Positions 22,475 to 35,628 of a stretch of 60,000 bases of DNA are shown here, piece after piece. The notes under the pieces were generated by a model. It saw only the letters and a list, made by a program, of their open reading frames with translations. It searched no databases and was not told the DNA's origin. Position 1 is the first letter of the stretch. Each line of letters opens with the position of its first letter. A program made the translations under genes and the position numbers. Origin of the DNA: Cryptomeria japonica. Its lineage: Eukaryota; Streptophyta; Pinopsida; Cupressales; Cupressaceae. The stretch spans positions 434,780,730 through 434,840,729 of the forward strand of contig NC_081407.1 in the NCBI RefSeq assembly GCF_030272615.1. The letters run 5' to 3'.

Positions 22475-23814
22475 GTTTGATCTTCAAATTCATATCAAAT
22501 CATAATAGCAAGAAAGAAAATCACAGGGAATCACAATTGGATCTGACTTTCACCATCAAACAGAAAATAGAAAGAAGATTGAGTACGATCAGACCAAGGG
22601 GAAACACACACAATCAACAGACTGTCTCATCAGCAGTTCCCATTGATCAGGCCACATAGGTTAGACATTGGACCCCTTTTCTTGTAAGCAACAGTGAGGA
22701 AATTATCTTCACAAAAGTATTGCTGGCAATACTAATTTCACCACGTCATTTCATACTCATCTGATTGCTTAATTGAAGTATCATTCGATTCATATATGAC
22801 TACCATATTATTCTCAACGATAATACTTCAATATATATCATTATGAACTCAACCTTTATCCTTGATTAGTAAGTACTTATGCAATCTAATTGTGAATGAT
22901 TATTTTAAGATAATTAAATATGACTTAGGTATGTCTAATATATACCATACACCATTTATTATCAATATATTTAAGTGTATTTTTTGAGATACTTAGTTGA
23001 GAAGAAGGGTTATGAGTTGTAATGGAGGGGTGATTGAGTTACTTGTAAGTAGGTCGTTTTAGAATGACCCAAGTGGCGTCTAGGACCTTGAGGGCCCTTA
23101 CTTTGGACCCAGTTACAATCTCTTTCCAACCTCAAGACTTGTTAGCATGGGAGAAGAAGATTTGAGGGGTGAACTAGGATGAGTTGCCAAGTGGAGCAAG
23201 AGGGGTGTAGGAGGCAACCTCTCTTGGGCTTGGTGTAGAAATGACTCTAGGAAATCCCTTCCTATCTCCTTTCCCCAACTTTAATATGTTATAGCATTAA
23301 TAGTAGTTTAATTATGTATTTTTTCTAACCCATATATATATTTATATGTTCTTGGTTTGTGTGCATATATTGTTTGGTGAGTTCAAACCCTAGCCCTTAT
23401 TTGTGATTTATGTTTTTAGGTAAAAACTTAGTGCAATTTGGGAAGGGGACATTACACACATTTAAGTTTGCATCCTATCACTTCACAAAATTTGGTAGGA
23501 AGGTGTTGCCCATGGCATGATGTAATTGTCTTTGGATGTTGTTATTTTGATAGTCACTTGAGTTCAACATTTCTCGTGGCCTTCATCTACATCTTGGGTG
23601 GTTGTGCTTGTGAATTTGACTCCTATATTACCTAAAAATTGAAGCTCTCGTTGTGCTTCAAAGAGTTAGAGGGATTATTCACTCCCTTCAATTAACCTAT
23701 CATTAAAAGAAAACACCATTACAAGCTTGTGTCTTGAAGGGTCTTGAGCATACAATAAATTTCACATCTTATTAGTGGTTGACAAAAACATCGAACTCAA
23801 CATCTCTATCTCAT
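22475..23814. other. Unassigned DNA; possible old LTR remnant near 23000-23457
   Basis: 22475-22980 is AT-rich with no feature. From about 23010 base composition rises, and the stretch ends GGGAAGGGGACATTACA at 23457, which resembles the start or end of an LTR read on minus. No partner LTR or target duplication was found, so this is only a suspicion. 23458-23814 holds no convincing ORF. Confidence 0.3.
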
Positions 23815-23819
23815 CTTTC

Positions 23820-23868
23820 AAACAACAACAACAACAAAAACAACATAATAGTAGTAATAATAATAGTA

Positions 23869-23899
<31 letters not shown>

Positions 23900-23921
23900 T
23901 AGTAATAGTAATAATAATATT

Positions 23922-23965
<44 letters not shown>

Positions 23966-24035
23966 GAACAACAACATGACCACCACCAACAAAAAAAACA
24001 AGAGCAACAACAACAGCAAAATTAATAAAATCAAT
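23820..24035. repeat. Compound AAC/AAT trinucleotide microsatellite
   Basis: Blocks of CAA, then TAA/TAG, then AAC repeats over about 215 bases. The long Asn, Gln, Ile or Leu ORFs in several frames are products of this repeat. Confidence 0.95.
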
Positions 24036-24919
24036 TCAAAACTGGCTCGGTAGAGTTGTGCAAAATATTGCAATTTCAATGCCCACACATATGATGAAAT
24101 TTATGAACAAAATGAATAAAATTTCTTTTTCAATGCTTAAAGCTACTTTGACCACAAGATGCAAACTAACTAAACAAATCTTAGATAAATAGAAAATAAT
24201 AAGTGCCCCCTTCATTTTACATCCCCCTCCTAACCTTGGACAATCCCATTGACATGTACACATGATCCATAAGTATACTCATAATAGTGAGACAAGGACA
24301 CAAAATGCATACTAAATAGTAATATCTTTGCCTATCTTGTTTACACTATTCACATAATGACCCCACACTGCAACAATTAGCTGCAAGCCTCCTACATGGG
24401 AGGTCTTAATCTCAAATCTCAAAGCATTGTTAAAAAAAATCCAAAAAAAACATTCTACAACCATTAAAATAAAAAAAATCTCATAGCAATACATATGATA
24501 ATTTACAATTTTTTAAAAATGGATATCTTGCACAACACTTGAAGAATGTCAATTAAAAAAAATTATATGGGTATTTGAGAAATCCTATCATTACTATAAA
24601 AATGAGGTAAAGAGATTGACACAAATTTGCCCTCCTTGTCTCCCTTTCCCTTCATGAAATTGTGGAGAACTTAAAAATAAATCTTTTATTTTAGCAAATA
24701 TTTTAACCAATAAATGAACACAATATTATTAATAGAAAATGTAACTATAAGCTCTCTCTAATTAATATTAAAAAACTACCAATTGCACCTTGGTGTGTGC
24801 CAGGTATGCAAAATAGGTGTGGAAGATTAATCCAGAAAAAAATGGGTCTATTTTTTGCATACATTTTTGCAATACATGAGGTCAATTGATAGGCCATTTA
24901 TCAAATGATTGTGTTTGTT
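24036..24919. other. AT-rich unassigned DNA
   Basis: Several poly(A)/poly(T) runs, no credible ORF, no terminal repeats recognised. Confidence 0.5.
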
Positions 24920-25648
<729 letters not shown>

Positions 25649-26680
25649 GTTGGCATTGTGTTGTCATTGATGTCAACCAGTATAGGATGGCTACCGGTAC
25701 AAGATATGTATGTGGAGCAATGCCACTGATGCAAATATGATGTTATGTCTTTAATATCACCCTGTGTTGCAGGTCACCGGTAAGGGAGAGAATGTCATTT
25801 AGTACAATGACCATTGGAGTCACCGGTACACAAGTTAGTGTTTGACTTGTGTGGAAGATATGGACAAGAGACCAATATGATATAACAACCAGTAAATGAT
25901 GATATCTGTGAGGGCAAGATGTTGGGCTGTTGATTGTGATGAAGAGGCAGAATGTTATCATGAATCACATCAACCCCAGAGGAGAAGGATTTACAGGTCA
26001 CCAGTATGTTGTGTGGATGAAAAATAGCACGACTCCCACTGGATAAAGATGCAGTCACCCTCTCAAGAGATGATTGACAGTGAATGCTTCTTAACCGGAT
26101 TACATGTGCCTGTTTGGAGGTGTGTTGCTCAAACAGGGAAGCCACATTGGTGCATTGCAGGATGCATATGACAAGGATCCACTCCCACCGGTAAGTGGAT
26201 CTTATCTCCTATCATGAATAAAATGCATCATAGTCCACTGAGAGAAGAGAGAAGAGTAGAAGGCAGGTGATTGAAGGCTAACACCGGATGAACAAGTGAA
26301 ACACTAAGTTGCCTTAGGTGCATTAGATCAGGGATGTGCACCGGATCAACATGAGATGACATGATGAGCTGTCGGTATAGAGATTGAAGGATATGGTTGT
26401 CACTTTGACAAACTGGTTGAGATATGGTTTGGGTTGATGATGAAGAAGGCAAGGTCGAGCAACTATAGACAAAGAATGCAATCGGATTGCAGTTGCCTCT
26501 GATGGAAACAGTTGAAAGTTGATGACATGGTGTCATCAAGGTGTTTACCGGTAAGTATGTCCACTGGTAATGCTAAGAGAGTACAGATGCAAAAGACTCC
26601 CATCTGATGAGGATATGCATAAGGTAGGTTAACAAGTGTGCTGACCAATTGAGTGTTCCACCGGAAGAGAAGAAGAGTGC
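25649..26680 (+). repeat. Element D 5' LTR, left fragment
   Basis: Starts TGTTGGCATTGTGTTGTCATTGATG, the same start (read in the opposite direction) as the C-family LTR. It is broken at 26680 by Copia C; the last five bases AGTGC are the target duplicate. It continues at 35629. Total LTR length without the insertion is about 2.45 kb. Confidence 0.85.
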
Positions 26681-28383
26681 TGTTGGACACAATGGATCAT
26701 TGAGAGGGGGGTGAATCAGTGATTTGAATAATTTTTTACTTAATCAGAGCTATATCGGTTCAATATGAAATAAACAAAATGCAGACTGGTTACCAAAGCA
26801 ATGCAAACAAGGTGTGTAGGAGAAACATTTAAAAGATTAATACAACGCACACATGAAGATGCAACTCACAACACCAAATGTATGAGGAAAACCCAATGTG
26901 GGAAAAACCTCGGTGAGAATAGCTGCTGAAGATTTTCTACTCCAATCCAGCCTCACAATGAAAAGATCAGATTACAATTTTTTAGGGCACCAACCCAAGG
27001 AGCACCAACCCCTGATTTATGAGCACCAACTCAAAGGAGCACCAACCCCTACACAATTTATAGGCTACAACCTAAAGGAACTACAACCCCTACAGTAAGT
27101 ACCTACTCAGTGAAAACAATATGAAAACTTAGATATACAAATGAGATCCCTGCTGCAAATGATGTTTTGCAACCCTTCAAAGCTTTGCACTACCAGTTTC
27201 TATCTTACTGGTTTGTGTCAATTCAACATACACTACAACTTAGCTTTTCTGCTGGTTCTAACTCTGCTAAATTTTCTCTCCCTTTGTTCGATCTGCTGAA
27301 TTCATCTCACACTTGGTCACTCTCTATCAGGTACTGCTTCTTCCAGTTTGTCACCTCTGCATTTTATGCTCACTCTGCCGGTTTATTCCTTACACCGGTT
27401 TACCCTGCTTCTCCTTACCAGTACAATCTTCAGTCACAAACACTTCAGGTGGTTATCTCTTCGGCTGTCAGAGAACAATTTCACTCTATCCTTCACTCTT
27501 CAGCAACAACACTATCTGTCTTAGGTCGCCATATTTAAATTGAAGTTTTCCTGCCAAAAATCAATTCAAAATAGAGGGTGGCTAGGGTTTCCTTCTACCG
27601 ACCAAATCTGCATCCAATCTGATCCGATACGCCTTGGATCACACACCTGCTTTGGAGGAATAAGCCATCACGCGTTTTCCATCTTTCCAAAGCATGTTTG
27701 CCAAAAATAGCAAACCCGACCATGATTTCTGGCCTTGAAATCTGTTGACTCATTTATGAACCAACTGTTTCTTTCTCGAGGTCCTCTTGCAATCTGATTT
27801 CCTTGTGTCGATCCATGCGGCAACAACTCCCTAATCTTTCTCTGTCGTTTATTCTTTCTCGAGCCGCATCAATTTGTCATTGACCCGTGATTTGTGGCTG
27901 TTTCATTTAATGTCGACTAACTGCTCCAACAACCATGTCGACAGAAACTTCATCAATCTCAGTATGCTTGCCACCTCAGCTCCACGTGGCATCACATCGG
28001 CATACACTCAGCTCATCGACACAGGGTCGGTTTAAACTTGAACATTCGACAAATCCTCATACCGACACAAACTCTTACTGGTAAAACATTCTCCTGATGC
28101 TATGGATAACATACACTACACTGGTAGCTCCACTTCACCTCCGATGGTTTGTGATCTCTTTGTCACTCTGCCTCTTTATCACAAACATTATCACAAACAA
28201 ACAACCATCCTTCATACTAGTTACAACTTGTCATGCCAACACACAGCTTCATATCACCTCTTACCGGTGATGTCACTGACAGTCTCAATACCTGCTTGTC
28301 TTCCATGTCTTCATACCGGTTTTGACATACCCTACCGGTAGCCTGCAATACCAGTTGACATTAGTGACAACTCAATACCAACA
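26681..28383 (-). repeat. Copia C 3' LTR
   Basis: 1,703 bp, TGTTGGACACAATGG to CAATACCAACA. In the first 215 bases it differs from the 5' LTR at about one base in ten, mostly transitions, counted by eye, so the insertion is old. Confidence 0.93.
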
Positions 28384-28396
28384 ATCTCCCCCTTTG
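28384..28396 (-). promoter_or_regulatory. Copia C polypurine tract
   Basis: On minus AAAGGGGGAGAT before the 3' LTR, the same as in A1 and A2. Confidence 0.82.
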
Positions 28397-28605
28397 GCAT
28401 TGATGTCAACAAACATTATCAGTTCTGGTTTCTCTCTCACTCTGACAACAATGGCAAAGGGAACCTTAGTCTGACACCAATAATCTCTCCCTTGGCTACA
28501 TCCGGTTAGGACACATTCTCCCCCTGTGTCCATGCTTCATGATTCAAGAGTCATACAATAGCAACAATTGTTGACTCCCCCTGAATCATACATCCTCCTA
28601 CTCAT

Positions 28606-31600
28606 TTAAGTGCTGCCGGATGCTGGGACAACTCCCATCTTTTGTCTCAAGTACTCAAATGGGCCCAAAGGAAGTGGCTTAGTAAACATATCAACAATCT
28701 GCTCACCAGTTGGAATATATTCAACAATGACCTTCTTGTCTGCTACCTTCTCCCTCAAGAAGTGGTACTTGATTACAATGTGTTTTGCTCTTGAGTGCAT
28801 TACTCGATTCTTGGAGATGTTGATTGTACTTGAGTTATCACACCGGATTGGAATAGTATTCGGTATCTCCACCTGTATGTCCTTCAATTTCTATTTCATC
28901 CATAGCACTTGTGAACATGTAGCAACAACTATATATTTGGCCTCATTAGTGGATAATGACACTGAGTCTTGCTTCTTGCCATGCCATGATACTAACCGAT
29001 CTCCTAAGTAGAAAACACCTCCACTTGTACTTTTTTGGTCATCAATACTTCTTGCCCAATCTGCATCAGTATAAGCCTGCAAAGAGAAGTCTCCTTTCTT
29101 TGGATACCACAGGTTATAACTGATAGTTCCTTGCAGATACCTGAAGATTCTCCTGACTGCATTTAAGTGAGACTATTTAGGAGCAGCTTGGAATCTTGCT
29201 ACCATGCAAACAACTTGTACAATATCTAGTCTAGATGCTGTTAAATATAACAGACTACCAATAATAGACCTATACAGTGTTTGTACAGCTTACAGTGACT
29301 CATCTAGTTTGCTCAACTTACAACCGGTAACCATGGGAGTACTTACCGGTTTGTTGTCCCCCATATGAAATTTCTTCAACATGTCTTTCACATACTTGGT
29401 TTGGGAGATGAAAATTCCTTTCTCCTGCTGTGAGATTTGCAAACCAAGAAAATAGGACAACTCACCTAACATGGACATTTCAAATTCCGTCTTCATCTAA
29501 TCTGCAAATTCTTTGCACATAATGTCTTTGTCTCGACCAAAGATAATATCATCCACATATACAACCACTATAATCATGTGATCTCCATTTACCTTGACAT
29601 ACAAGTTACTGTCTGCATTCCCTTTCTGGAATCCTTGCTCCTACAAGTATTTATCCAACCGGGAATACCATTCTCTGGAAGCCTGCTTCAAGCCATACAA
29701 GGCTTTCTTCAATCGACATACAAAACTCTCATGATTATGTAAAAGATAACCCTCTGGTTGTTCTATATACACCTCTTCTTCAAGGTTACCATTCAAAAAA
29801 GCAGATTTGATGTCCATTTGGTAGGCCTTGTAACCTTTATAGGAAGAGAAAGCTATAAACATTCTTATTGCCTCTAACCTAGCAACCAGTGCAAAGGTTT
29901 CTTCGAAGTCAATACCTTCCACTTGAGTATACCCTTTGCAAACTAACCTTGCTTTATGTTGGATTATCTTGCCTTCTTCATTCATCTTATTCTAGTAGAC
30001 CCACTTGGTACCTATGACATTCTTGTTTGTTGGTCTAGGAACAAGTTCCCATGTTTTATTTTTCTCAATTTGTTTCAACTGTTCATCCATGGCATCTACC
30101 CATTTCTCACTTTTTCTAGCTTCATCAAAAGTTTTGGGTTCCAATTCTATCATGAGGCAAAAATTTGCCTGCTCATCATTCTGGGCTAGTCTTCTTCTGG
30201 TCTGCACACCTTCATTTTTATCTCCTATGATTTGTTCTTCCAGATGGTTCTTCTGCACATACCGGTTGGAGTTCTTGGTTGGTGCTTCCTCTACAGGTCC
30301 ACTGTCAGGTTGATCTTCATCCTCATCATCTGAAACATCAATATAGGGTGGCGATGTAGATTCTTTCTTATGCAGGTCTTCATCTATTTTTACATTTATA
30401 GTATCAACCATTTTTCTCAATTTCTTGTTGTAGCATTTGTAGGCTTTGCTGTTGGTTGAGTAACTCAAGAAGATTCCTTCATCACTCCTGGAATCAAATC
30501 TTCCTAATCCATCAACATCTCTTTTGATGAAGCACTTGCTTCCAAACACTCTAAAATGCTTGAGTGATGGTTTCCGGTTGTACCATAACTCATAAGAAGT
30601 CATTCTACTGTTCACTCTTAGCTGTACTCAGTTTAATGTATAGACAACAGTATGCACTGCTTCCTTCTAGTATGTATCTGGTATGTTGGCCTCATTCAAC
30701 ATTGTTCTAGCCATTTCCTTTACTATCCTATTCTTCCTTTCTGCCACACCATTTTGCTGTGGTGTTCTTGCAGCTCAATACTGTCTCCAGATTCCATGTT
30801 TCTCACAGTAGTCAATAAACTCATTTGAAGAATATTCTCCACCCCGGTTTGATCTTAAACACTTTAATCGGTGTCCACTATTATTTTCAACCATCCTTCT
30901 AAAAATCTTGAATCTTTCAAATGCCTGTGATTTTTCATGCAAAAATGTCACCCAAGTCATCCTTGAGTAGTAATCAATGAATAGTATGAAGTATCTCTCA
31001 CCGTTCAGAGCCCTTGTCCTTGATGGTCCACACAAATCTGTATGTACTAACTCTAGAGGTCTTGAGGTATTATACTCCTTTGTTTTTCAGCTCACTTTGA
31101 TTTGCTTGCCTCTGATGCATTCATCACAAAAGGTACTTGTTGGTTTAGTTATTTGTGGAATGTTTCTTACATACCGGTTCTTGATTATCTTCATCAGATT
31201 GTTAAAGTTCACATGGTTTAATCTCCGATGCCACAACCAACTTTCATCAACCTGTCCCATCATACATTGGGACTCATAGCATTCCCTCAGATTGTAGACA
31301 TTACCATCTATTCTCTTTCCTTCTGGCACAAGCTGACCGATGCTCTGCTTTCTTATCTGACAACTGGTAGAGTCAAATGTGAACTTGTACCCTTTGTCAC
31401 ACATCTAACCTAAATTCAGTAGATTATGCTTTAGTCCTTCCATGTAGTACACATCATGAGACTAAAGCTTGCCATCAATATTCAATGTACCACTACCTTT
31501 AATCTTGATGGAGGAGTTGTCACCAAAACGAACAGAAGTACCATTCCAATCATCAAGCTTAATAAACTTTTTCTTGTCTCTGGTCATGTGATTTGAGCAA

Positions 31601-33852
31601 CCACTATCAACTACCCATAAATTCTTCCTTTCAACATGTAGAGTAGTCTGCACAATCAAGCTTGACAATGTCTTGTTCTTCTCCTTCTCTATCCAAACCT
31701 GTTTCTCTTCTTTCTTCTCCTCTTCTGTCATCTTGTGGTCCGGTTTAGTCTCTATCTTTTGATCCGGTACTATTTTCTTTTGCTCACTAGTTCTCAACTT
31801 ACAATGCCTTACTATGTGACCAATCTTTTGACACTTATAACATTTTACATTAGCATTGAAAGATGAATCCAAAGCATTCTTGTAGGACATCTGCCCACTT
31901 CTCCTACACTCATAACTCTTATGACAAAACTCATTGCACCCATAGCAAGTGACATTTTTACCTTGTAATGCAGCAAATGAGTTTCTAATCTCAAAACTGG
32001 GGTTTACATTCATTTTCCTACAATCTTCCATTCTCTGACCGAACTTATTACATCGGTGACAATAACTATGAAAGTTTGGAACATACCGTTTAGATTACCT
32101 TGGTCCTGCAAATGACTGCCTGATCGTGGGTCTTCCTTTCATGCTGCTAACTCTGGTGAATCCTTCATGATCAACTCTTGCATTTCTCCTTGGATCTGCA
32201 TGTTGGTGCATTGAGTATGGTCTCCGATTCATTGATTGTGTATACCGATTTGTGTGACGGTTCTTAACAATATCTGCATATGTCTTCTTACTGGTATCTT
32301 TGCTTACCGTGAATGTCTTCTTCTCTTCACCTTCATTTGAGGAAGTAAACAATATCTCCTTACTGGATGTGTCTTTGCTATTTGAACTTTAACCCTCTTC
32401 AAATCCTAAAACACCAGTATCCTTAGATTGCTTCTGTTTTCTCAACATCTTGTCTAAATCTTCGGTGTTGGCTTCATATTTGCTTCTCACTTTCATTTCT
32501 TTCTTGCTTTTCTCTAATTCCTTTTGGAGTTTGACAATTTCTTCTTCTAGGTTCTGATTCTCCTTCTCCTTTTTACTCAAGCCGGTTCTAGTAACTTCAC
32601 AGATCCTCTTGGCTTCTTCCAATTGAAGTTCTAGGTCTGCAATTGTTTTCTTGGACTCTTCAAGAGATTTCTCCAACACCTCTTGTTCTTCAGCTATAGC
32701 CTTTTTCACCTTCTTCAGATCTCTTCTTGTTTTCTTCATCTCTTCCAAGGTGCCGATGAGCTCTTCTTCAAGATCTACTTCTCCTGCTTTCTCTTCCTCT
32801 TCTTCATTTTCAGGTACTGAAACCTCTTGGGCCATGAAAAGGGTTGCACCGACTTCATCTTCATTGCAATAGTCATCTGAGACACTCGCCTCATCAATGG
32901 TATCATTTTCATGTGTGTAAAGACTGTTCTGATTCCAGTTGCCTCTTCTACCATGCTGGTAGACATTCTTCTTCTTGTCCTTACCGTATTATCTGCTACC
33001 ACTTGATTGATCATCTTCATTCTTATCACCATGGGGTCATTTGGCAGCAAAATGTCCAATCTTTCCATAGTTGAAACATTTCAGGGGCAACTTGCCTTTG
33101 TATATGCCTGAACCCATGATGAGTCTTCTTACAAAGTTTGCCATGATATCATCAGAATCTTCACCGGTTCCATCATGAGTAGACTCTTCTTTTCCTTTTG
33201 TTGATGTTTTGAATGCAACTTCTTTATTCACAGCCTCAGTACCGACAATCCTCATTTCATAAGCAGTTAGGGAACCATACAACTCATCCATTGTAAAGAC
33301 ATTCAGATCTTTTGCTTCTTCTATTGCAGAAACCTTTGCATCATACTTAGGTTTAAGGGATCTAAGTACTTTCTTCACTACCACCTCATCTTTTATTTCT
33401 TCTCCAAGCCCTCTAATGGTGTTTGTTGTTTCATCAATCCTTTGGAGATAGTCAGCAATCTTCTCTTCATCTCTCATCTTCAAACCCTCAAGCTGTGCTC
33501 TCAATGTCTGTAACTTGGCTTCCTTGACTTTAGCATCGCCTTCAAATATTTTTTGCAACTTATCCTAAGTTGCTTTGGCAGATGAGCAGTGCATGACCTT
33601 AACAAACTCATTATTAGATAGCCCACTAAGAATAACATTTTTTGCCTTAGCATTGTTCTCATATTCCTTCTTAGCATCTGGATCAGTAGGGGGATTATTA
33701 GGGACTGTATACCCATTCACAACCGACATCCATACATCACAACCTAGAGAGGATAAATAGGTTTCCATTCTTCTACTCCAAAAGGCATAGTTGACACCAT
33801 AAAACATAGGGGCCTTTGAGGAGGCTGATTCATTTCTTGCCATTGTGAACAT
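28606..33852 (-). pseudogene. gag-pol: Copia C gag-pol polyprotein (stops only, no frameshift)
   Basis: Start at ATG 33852 or 33843. Gag: FYGVNYAFWSRRMETYLSSL and LQRIDETTNTIRGLGE; a first knuckle (CFNYGKIGHFAAK, last Cys now stop); a Glu/Lys coiled coil (32835-32390); then knuckles CHRCNKFGQRMEDC, CYGCNEFCHKSYEC and CYKCQKIGHIVRHC. Protease WVVDSGCSNHMT (about 31610). Integrase: LWHRRLNHVNF, CDEC, DLCGP, then SNRGGEY where Asp is usual, and NGVAERKN. RT: KARLVCKGYTQVEG, YQMDIKSAFLNG, VYVDDIIFG (about 29555). RNase H: DADWARSIDDQKSTSGG, LSTNEAKYI, CDNSSTINI, ending DMFTKPLPL. At least 15 premature stops; all segments remain in one frame. The tail ends at 28606. Confidence 0.93.
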
Positions 33853-33904
33853 TTGAGAGGATCTACCCAAGCTAGAGGACACTTTGACAAAATAGGGTAT
33901 GTAG

Positions 33905-33918
33905 GCTCTGATACCAAT
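33905..33918 (-). promoter_or_regulatory. Copia C primer binding site
   Basis: On minus ATTGGTATCAGAGC, directly after the 5' LTR; standard initiator methionine tRNA complement. Confidence 0.92.
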
Positions 33919-35623
33919 TGTTGGACACAATGGATCACTGAGAGGGGGGTGAATCAATGATTTGAATATTTTTTTAACTAATCAAAGCTATACTGGTTCA
34001 ATATGAAATAAACAAAATGCAGACCAGTTACCAAAGCAATGCAAACAAGGTGTGTAAGAGAAATATCTAAAAGATTAAATATAACACACACATGAAGATG
34101 CAACACACAACACCAGATGTACGAGGAAAACCTAATGTGGGAAAAACCTCGGTGATAATAGCTGCTAGAGATCTTCTACTCCAATCTATCCTCACAATGA
34201 AAAGATCTGATTACAAATTTTTAGGGTACCAACCCAAGGAGCACCAACCCCTGATTTATGAGCACCAACTCAAAGGAGCACTAACCCCTACACAATTTAT
34301 AGGCTACAACCTAAAGGAGTTACAACCCTTGCACTAAGCACCTACTCAGTGAAAACAGTATGAAAACTCAGATATACAAATGAGATCCCTACTGCAAATG
34401 AAGTTTTGGAACCCTTCAAAGCTTTGTACTACCAGGTTCCATCTTACTGGTTTGTGTCAATTCAACACACACTGCAACTTAGCTTTTCTACTGGTTCTAA
34501 CTCTGCCAAATTTTCTCTCCCTCTGTTCTTCTAAATTCAACTCACACTTGGTCACTCTCTATTAGGTACTGCTTCTTCCAGTTTGTCACCTCTGCGTTCT
34601 ATGCTCACTTTGCCAGTTTATTCCTTACATCGGTTTACCATGCTTCTCCTTACCGGTACAATCTTCACTCACAAACACTTCAGGTGGTTGTCTCTTTGGT
34701 TCTCAAACATCAATTTCACTCTATCCTTCACTCTTCAACAACAACACTATCTGTCTTAGGTCGCCATATTTAAATTGAAGCTTTCCTGCAAAAAATCAAT
34801 TCAAAACAGAGGGTGCCTAGGGTTTCCTTCTACCGACCAAATTTGCATCCAATCTGATTTGATCCGCCTTTGATCGCACACCTGCTTTAGAGGAATAATC
34901 CATCACGCATTTTCCATCTGTCCAAAGTATGTTTGCCAAAAATAGAAAACCCGACCATGATTTTCGGCCTTGAAATCTGTTGACTCATTTATGACCCAGC
35001 TGCTTCCTTCTCGAGGTCCTCTTGCAATTTGATTTCCTTGCGTCGATCCAGGTGCCAACAACTCCTTGATCTTTCTCTGTTGTTCATTCTTTCTCGAGCC
35101 GCATCAATCTGCAATCAACCTGTGATTTGTAGCTGTTTTATTTAATGTCGACTAACTACTCCAACAACCATGTCGATGGAAACTTCATCGACCTCTGTAT
35201 GCTCGCCACCTCAGCTCCACGTGACATCACATCGACATACACTCAGCTCACCGACATAGGGTCGGTTTAAACTTGAACATTCGATAAATCCTCATATCGA
35301 CACAAACCCGTACTAGTAAAACCTTCTCCTGCTACTATCGACATCATACACTACACTAGTAGCTCAACTTCACCTCTGATGGTTTGTGATGTCTTTGTCA
35401 CTTTGCCTCTTTATCACAAACATTATCACAAACAAACAACCAACCTTCATACCGGTTACAACTAGTCATGCCAACACACAACTTCATATAACCTCTTACC
35501 GGTGATGTATGTCACTGACAGTCTCAATACTTGCTTGTCTTCGAACCCTTCATACCGGTTTTGACATACCTTACCGGTAGCATGAAATACCAGTTGACAT
35601 CAATGACAACTCAATGCCAAAAA
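33919..35623 (-). repeat. Copia C 5' LTR
   Basis: 1,705 bp, begins TGTTGGACACAATGG and ends CAATGCCAAAA, where the expected CCAACA end has changed. Homologous to 26681-28383 and to the solo LTR 46005-47814. Confidence 0.93.
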
Positions 35624-35628
35624 GTGCA

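Larger units (their letters stand above)
26681..35623 (-). mobile_element. Copia element C, structurally complete, nested in the D LTR
   Basis: 3' LTR 26681-28383, 5' LTR 33919-35623, exact 5 bp target duplication AGTGC (26676-26680 and 35624-35628). PBS and polypurine tract are both present. A single Gag-Pol frame runs from about 33852 to 28606 on minus with no frameshift found, only premature stops. Domain order Gag, protease, integrase, RT, RNase H. It is the only nearly complete autonomous-type relative of elements A, D and F in the window. Confidence 0.95.

Noticed and set aside
23762-24088. Poly-Leu, poly-Asn and poly-Ile ORFs
   Set aside because: Direct translation of the AAC/AAT microsatellite; no other sequence in the product.
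26898-28341. Several 60-120 codon ORFs in LTR C (and copies at 34092-34565, 46479-46847)
   Set aside because: They lie wholly inside non-coding LTR sequence and are not kept in length or frame between copies.
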